A stretch of 35,562 nucleotides of DNA from Bacteroidaceae bacterium. GTDB taxonomy: Bacteria; Bacteroidota; Bacteroidia; Bacteroidales; Bacteroidaceae. The notes beneath the pieces are model-generated. The model was given only the letters and a program-made list of their open reading frames with translations, was not told where the DNA came from and did no database searches. The stretch lies in the NCBI GenBank assembly GCA_024682035.1, contig JAIKZS010000005.1, positions 1-35,562 on the forward strand, written 5' to 3'. Made by a program: the position numbers and the translations under genes. Shown piece by piece: positions 33,089 through 35,562 of the stretch (position 1 is the first letter of the stretch; every line of letters begins with the position of its first letter).

Positions 33089-34603
33089 ATGAAGATTTTT
33101 CCTACAGCTACCATCAAGCAAATTGATGCATATACTATTGAGCACGAACCCATTCATTCGCTCGACTTGATGGAGCGTGCCGCTACTGCCATAACTAAAG
33201 AATTAATGAGTCAGTGGCCCGATAAAGATGATACGCGGTTTGTAATTTTTGCTGGTCCGGGTAACAACGGAGGCGATGCTTTGGCAGTGACTCGTTTGTT
33301 GGCCGACAATGGTTATCGTCCCGAAGCCTATTTGTTTAATACTACGGGGAAACTGTCGGCCGATTGTGAGACCAATCGCGATTTGCTAATGGGGGCTGAG
33401 GGGGTGACATTCCATGAGATAACCACCCAGTTTACACCTCCGAAGCTGACGGAAGATGATGTGATTGTTGATGGTTTGTTTGGTAGCGGACTTCATAGAC
33501 CGCTTAGTGGCGGTTTTGCTTCGTTGGTGAAGTTTATTAACGCAGCAGGGGCTACAGTGGTTAGCATTGATATTCCCAGTGGATTGATGGGAGAGGATAA
33601 TACCAACAACATCATGGAACATGTGGTGAAAGCAGATTATACCCTGAGTCTGCAGTTCCCAAAATTGGCTTTTCTGTTTGCCGAGAACGAAACTTATGTG
33701 GGGGCATGGAAGGTGCTTGATATCGGTTTGAGCAAGGAGGCCATAATGCTGACCGATACCCCTTACGAGATGGGCGATGCAAGCAGAATGAGGTATAAGC
33801 TGAAGTTGCGTAGCCGTTTTTCACATAAAGGTGATTTTGGTAGGGCTTTACTCGTGGCGGGTCAACAGGGGATGGCTGGTGCTTCAGTACTGGCAGCTCG
33901 AGCATGTTTGCGCTCCGGAGTAGGTCTGCTTACTGTTCATGTGCCGCTATGCAATAACACCATTGTGCAAACATCTGTACCCGAGGCCATGACTTCCCTG
34001 GATATAAGTGAGGTCTGTTTTACAGATACTCCTAACTTGGAAGCATATCAGGCCATTGGCGTGGGTCCCGGATTGGGAAAAGCAAATGTGACACAGCAAG
34101 CTCTTTATCAGTTGATAAGTAGAAGTTCTGCGCCCATGGTGATAGACGCTGATGCAATTAATCTGATAGGTGAAAATCATAGCTATTTGCGTAGGTTGCC
34201 ACAGGGTAGCATTATTACACCCCATCCTGGTGAGATGGAACGCTTGGTGGGTAAGTGTGCTAATTCGTATGAGCGTTTGATGAAAGCTGTTAATTTGGCG
34301 CAGACTTGCCATGTTTTCATTGTGCTGAAGGGGGCTTATACCGCTGTTATTTCGCCCGAAGGTCATTGCTGGTTTAATGTGTCAGGCAACCCAGGAATGG
34401 CTACTGGAGGTTGTGGTGATGTATTAACAGGCGTTATTCTGGCTTTGCTGGCGCAAGGCTATGATGCTGATACCGCAGCCAAAATGGGGGTATATATTCA
34501 TGGCATTGCAGGGGATTTGGCTGCTCGTGAGAAGGGAGAAATTGCGCTCATAGCCAGTGATGTGGTGAGCTCTCTATCTAAAGCATGGAAACTCCTTGAG
34601 TGA
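33089..34603 (+). CDS. nnr: Bifunctional NAD(P)H-hydrate epimerase / ADP-dependent dehydratase
   Basis: This 504-residue fusion repairs hydrated NAD(P)H. The N-terminal YjeF_N epimerase (about 1-215) has FAGPGNNGGDALAVTRLLA, GLFGSGLHRPLSG and SIDIPSGLMGED. The C-terminal dehydratase with a ribokinase-like fold (about 225-500) has GVGPGLGK, IITPHPGEMERLVG and GNPGMATGGCGDVLTG. The frame extends to a TTG at 33080 right after the phosphatase stop, but the ATG at 33089 (MKIFPTATIKQIDAYT) is the family start. It is the last gene of the run. The downstream 105 bp contain two heptad repeat tracts instead of a clear terminator. Confidence 0.96.
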   Translation: MKIFPTATIKQIDAYTIEHEPIHSLDLMERAATAITKELMSQWPDKDDTRFVIFAGPGNNGGDALAVTRLLADNGYRPEAYLFNTTGKLSADCETNRDLLMGAEGVTFHEITTQFTPPKLTEDDVIVDGLFGSGLHRPLSGGFASLVKFINAAGATVVSIDIPSGLMGEDNTNNIMEHVVKADYTLSLQFPKLAFLFAENETYVGAWKVLDIGLSKEAIMLTDTPYEMGDASRMRYKLKLRSRFSHKGDFGRALLVAGQQGMAGASVLAARACLRSGVGLLTVHVPLCNNTIVQTSVPEAMTSLDISEVCFTDTPNLEAYQAIGVGPGLGKANVTQQALYQLISRSSAPMVIDADAINLIGENHSYLRRLPQGSIITPHPGEMERLVGKCANSYERLMKAVNLAQTCHVFIVLKGAYTAVISPEGHCWFNVSGNPGMATGGCGDVLTGVILALLAQGYDADTAAKMGVYIHGIAGDLAAREKGEIALIASDVVSSLSKAWKLLE

Positions 34604-34604
34604 A

Positions 34605-34646
34605 TTGATAATTGATAGTTGATAGTTGATAGTTGATAATTGATAG
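34605..34646. repeat. Heptanucleotide tandem repeat, unit TTGATAR
   Basis: Six perfect 7-bp units: TTGATAA, TTGATAG (three times), TTGATAA, TTGATAG (with the second unit also TTGATAG in order 34612-34632). The tract begins 2 nt after the nnr stop codon and is 42 bp long, the same copy number and length as the mltD tract. Confidence 0.9.
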
Positions 34647-34673
34647 TTCTCTAATACCAGTTTTTCAATCTAA

Positions 34674-34708
34674 ATTCTTCATTCATCATTCATCATTCAT
34701 CATTATTA
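34674..34708. repeat. Heptanucleotide tandem repeat, unit ATTCATC
   Basis: Five 7-bp units: ATTCTTC, ATTCATC three times, then ATTATTA. The tract ends 1 nt before the DUF5715 stop codon. Together with the TTGATAR tract it fills most of the space between convergent nnr and the DUF5715 gene. Confidence 0.85.
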
Positions 34709-34709
34709 A

Positions 34710-35375
34710 CTATCTCGTAGTTATATGAAAGCATCCTTGTTTACGTTCATACTTGATGTAGCAGCGTTTGGCAAGGCGTGCATCACGCAGCACCTCACTC
34801 AGTACCATTTTGAGGGTATCTGTTCCCACTTCTTGCATAGGTCTGCCATCTTCATCAGCTACCTGTTCGAAGCTTTTCCAGCTGATGTCGAAGGTAGTGC
34901 CATAGCAATGGGTAGAATTAACAGTAGCGTTGATATTGCTTCGTGAGAGTTGTTTTTGTTGTTCTTGTGAGCGAGTAAGCGAGGTAATGACCACACGATA
35001 GGGATTCAGTCCTTTATTGGCTAATGAATCTAAAAAGTTAGCGCCAATATCGTCAATTAACTGAGCCGTTTGTGGCACTACATATGGTACTGAGTGCGTC
35101 AGCTTTTCTATGACGTAATGCTCATTACTTTCTATCAAACTCAGTTTCTCATTGTTTTGAGCATCTTCGGCTTTTTTGAAAGGCTTAACGCCAATGGCTT
35201 TGGCTGCAGATAGTTGTGTATCGTTGTCGTCAGGAAATTCACGTTGGTAACTAATGACGCCTTTAATATTGTGAGGATCGTTCATTTTCATGGACATGTC
35301 TTTCTTTTTACAGCTGCCTAACAGGCAAACACCTGCCAGTAGCACGATAACGGAGCTAATCTTGGAGATTTTCAT
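34710..35375 (-). CDS. DUF5715 lipoprotein with peptidase M15-like site
   Basis: The protein has 221 residues. The lipoprotein signal ends LGSC with Cys22. The C-terminal half resembles LAS/M15 peptidases (VanX, D-Ala-D-Ala carboxypeptidases): R135 in TSLTRSQEQQ, H156 and D163 in HCYGTTFDIS, and H217 in GCFHIT. The usual catalytic Glu three residues before the last His is a Gly here (GCFH), so activity is uncertain. A peptidoglycan-related role is inferred. A minus-strand -7-like TATCTTTA at 35398-35405 with CAAC-type -33 (35426-35429) is the likely promoter, overlapping that of truA. Confidence 0.82.
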   Translation of the reverse strand: MKISKISSVIVLLAGVCLLGSCKKKDMSMKMNDPHNIKGVISYQREFPDDNDTQLSAAKAIGVKPFKKAEDAQNNEKLSLIESNEHYVIEKLTHSVPYVVPQTAQLIDDIGANFLDSLANKGLNPYRVVITSLTRSQEQQKQLSRSNINATVNSTHCYGTTFDISWKSFEQVADEDGRPMQEVGTDTLKMVLSEVLRDARLAKRCYIKYERKQGCFHITTR

Positions 35376-35392
35376 AATAATTTATATATTTG
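35361..35392 (+). promoter_or_regulatory. truA promoter
   Basis: CTTG (35361-35364), a 20-nt spacer and a perfect TATATTTG (35385-35392). The predicted start near 35399 gives a leader of about 24 nt. The -33 box lies inside the start of the DUF5715 gene. Confidence 0.6.
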
Positions 35393-35422
35393 CGGTGTAA
35401 AGATAGCAGTTTTATTTGACAA

Positions 35423-35562
35423 ATGCAACGTTACTTTATATATTTGGCTTACGATGGCACCAACTATCATGGATGGCAAATTCAGCCCAATGGCGATAGT
35501 GTGCAACAACGCATTATGGATGCGTTGCAGATATTATTGCGGCGTGAGATTGTTGAGGTTAC
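35423..35562 (+). CDS. truA: tRNA pseudouridine synthase A, 3' end missing
   Basis: From the ATG at 35423 the frame is open to the window end. It reads [20 protein letters not shown], followed by [20 protein letters not shown]. This is the conserved TruA N-terminus (YDGTxYxGWQxQP and a VQ-x3-AL helix). TruA makes pseudouridine at tRNA positions 38-40. Only 46 codons are visible, so the catalytic Asp is probably beyond the edge. Confidence 0.9.
   Translation, partial: MQRYFIYLAYDGTNYHGWQIQPNGDSVQQRIMDALQILLRREIVEV

Overview
This window is a chromosomal segment of a member of the Bacteroidota, most likely the order Bacteroidales (Bacteroides/Prevotella-like). Three things point there. Promoters repeatedly match the Bacteroidota form TTTG-N19-21-TAnnTTTG. 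Family-restricted proteins are present (DUF5683, DUF4286, DUF5715, five-repeat DUF349, DUF4369-TlpA). The gene clusters parA-parB-DUF5683-mltD-spoT and rsfS-ftsH-cdsA are also typical. Genus cannot be settled from this sequence alone. Coding density is high and no gap without a gene exceeds 300 bases. I see no insertion sequence, phage, CRISPR array, rRNA or toxin-antitoxin pair. This is mostly core, housekeeping DNA.

Layout. 1-5000 (+): the 3' part of a FadL/OmpP1-type outer membrane protein; a promoter and preQ1-I-like riboswitch ahead of a queuosine-precursor transporter and queC; a secreted plug-only TonB-receptor fragment abutting a TlpA-like thioredoxin lipid-envelope protein; and a small winged-helix protein. 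5000-14200: alaS (-) divergent from a MerR regulator (+), then a five-gene minus-strand operon read parA, parB, DUF5683, mltD, spoT. 14300-16300 (+): surE and lpxB. 16285-19650 (-): rsfS, ftsH, cdsA, whose last gene overlaps the 3' end of lpxB. 19757-19926: promoter, tRNA-Gln(CUG) and terminator. 19944-24185 (-): a DUF349 protein, mgtE and rsmA. 24253-26091 (+): a flippase-like membrane protein and a flavodoxin-like reductase ending in a 17-bp-stem terminator. 26109-27146 (-): pheS. 27226-34603 (+): a seven-gene run of DUF4286, ruvC, a lipoprotein pullulanase, a double-ABC protein, two PAP2-type phosphatases and nnr. 34710-35375 (-): a DUF5715 lipoprotein, divergent from the start of truA, which runs off the window.

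The most notable non-gene signals are the preQ1-I-like pseudoknot directly upstream of the queuosine transporter, and three separate 7-bp-period repeat tracts. One of these lies inside the signal-peptide coding part of mltD, where a change in copy number would shift the reading frame. Others are an interlocked divergent promoter pair between pheS and the DUF4286-ruvC operon, and long hairpins at the ends of transcription units. Several start codons are set here from the promoter position or from the first ATG, giving shorter genes than the longest open frames (queC, mltD, parA, surE, cdsA, rsfS, DUF349, mgtE, ruvC, nnr and the flavodoxin).

No clearly new multi-gene system is evident. The best candidates for undescribed biology are the plug-only/TlpA pair and the translated heptad repeat in mltD.
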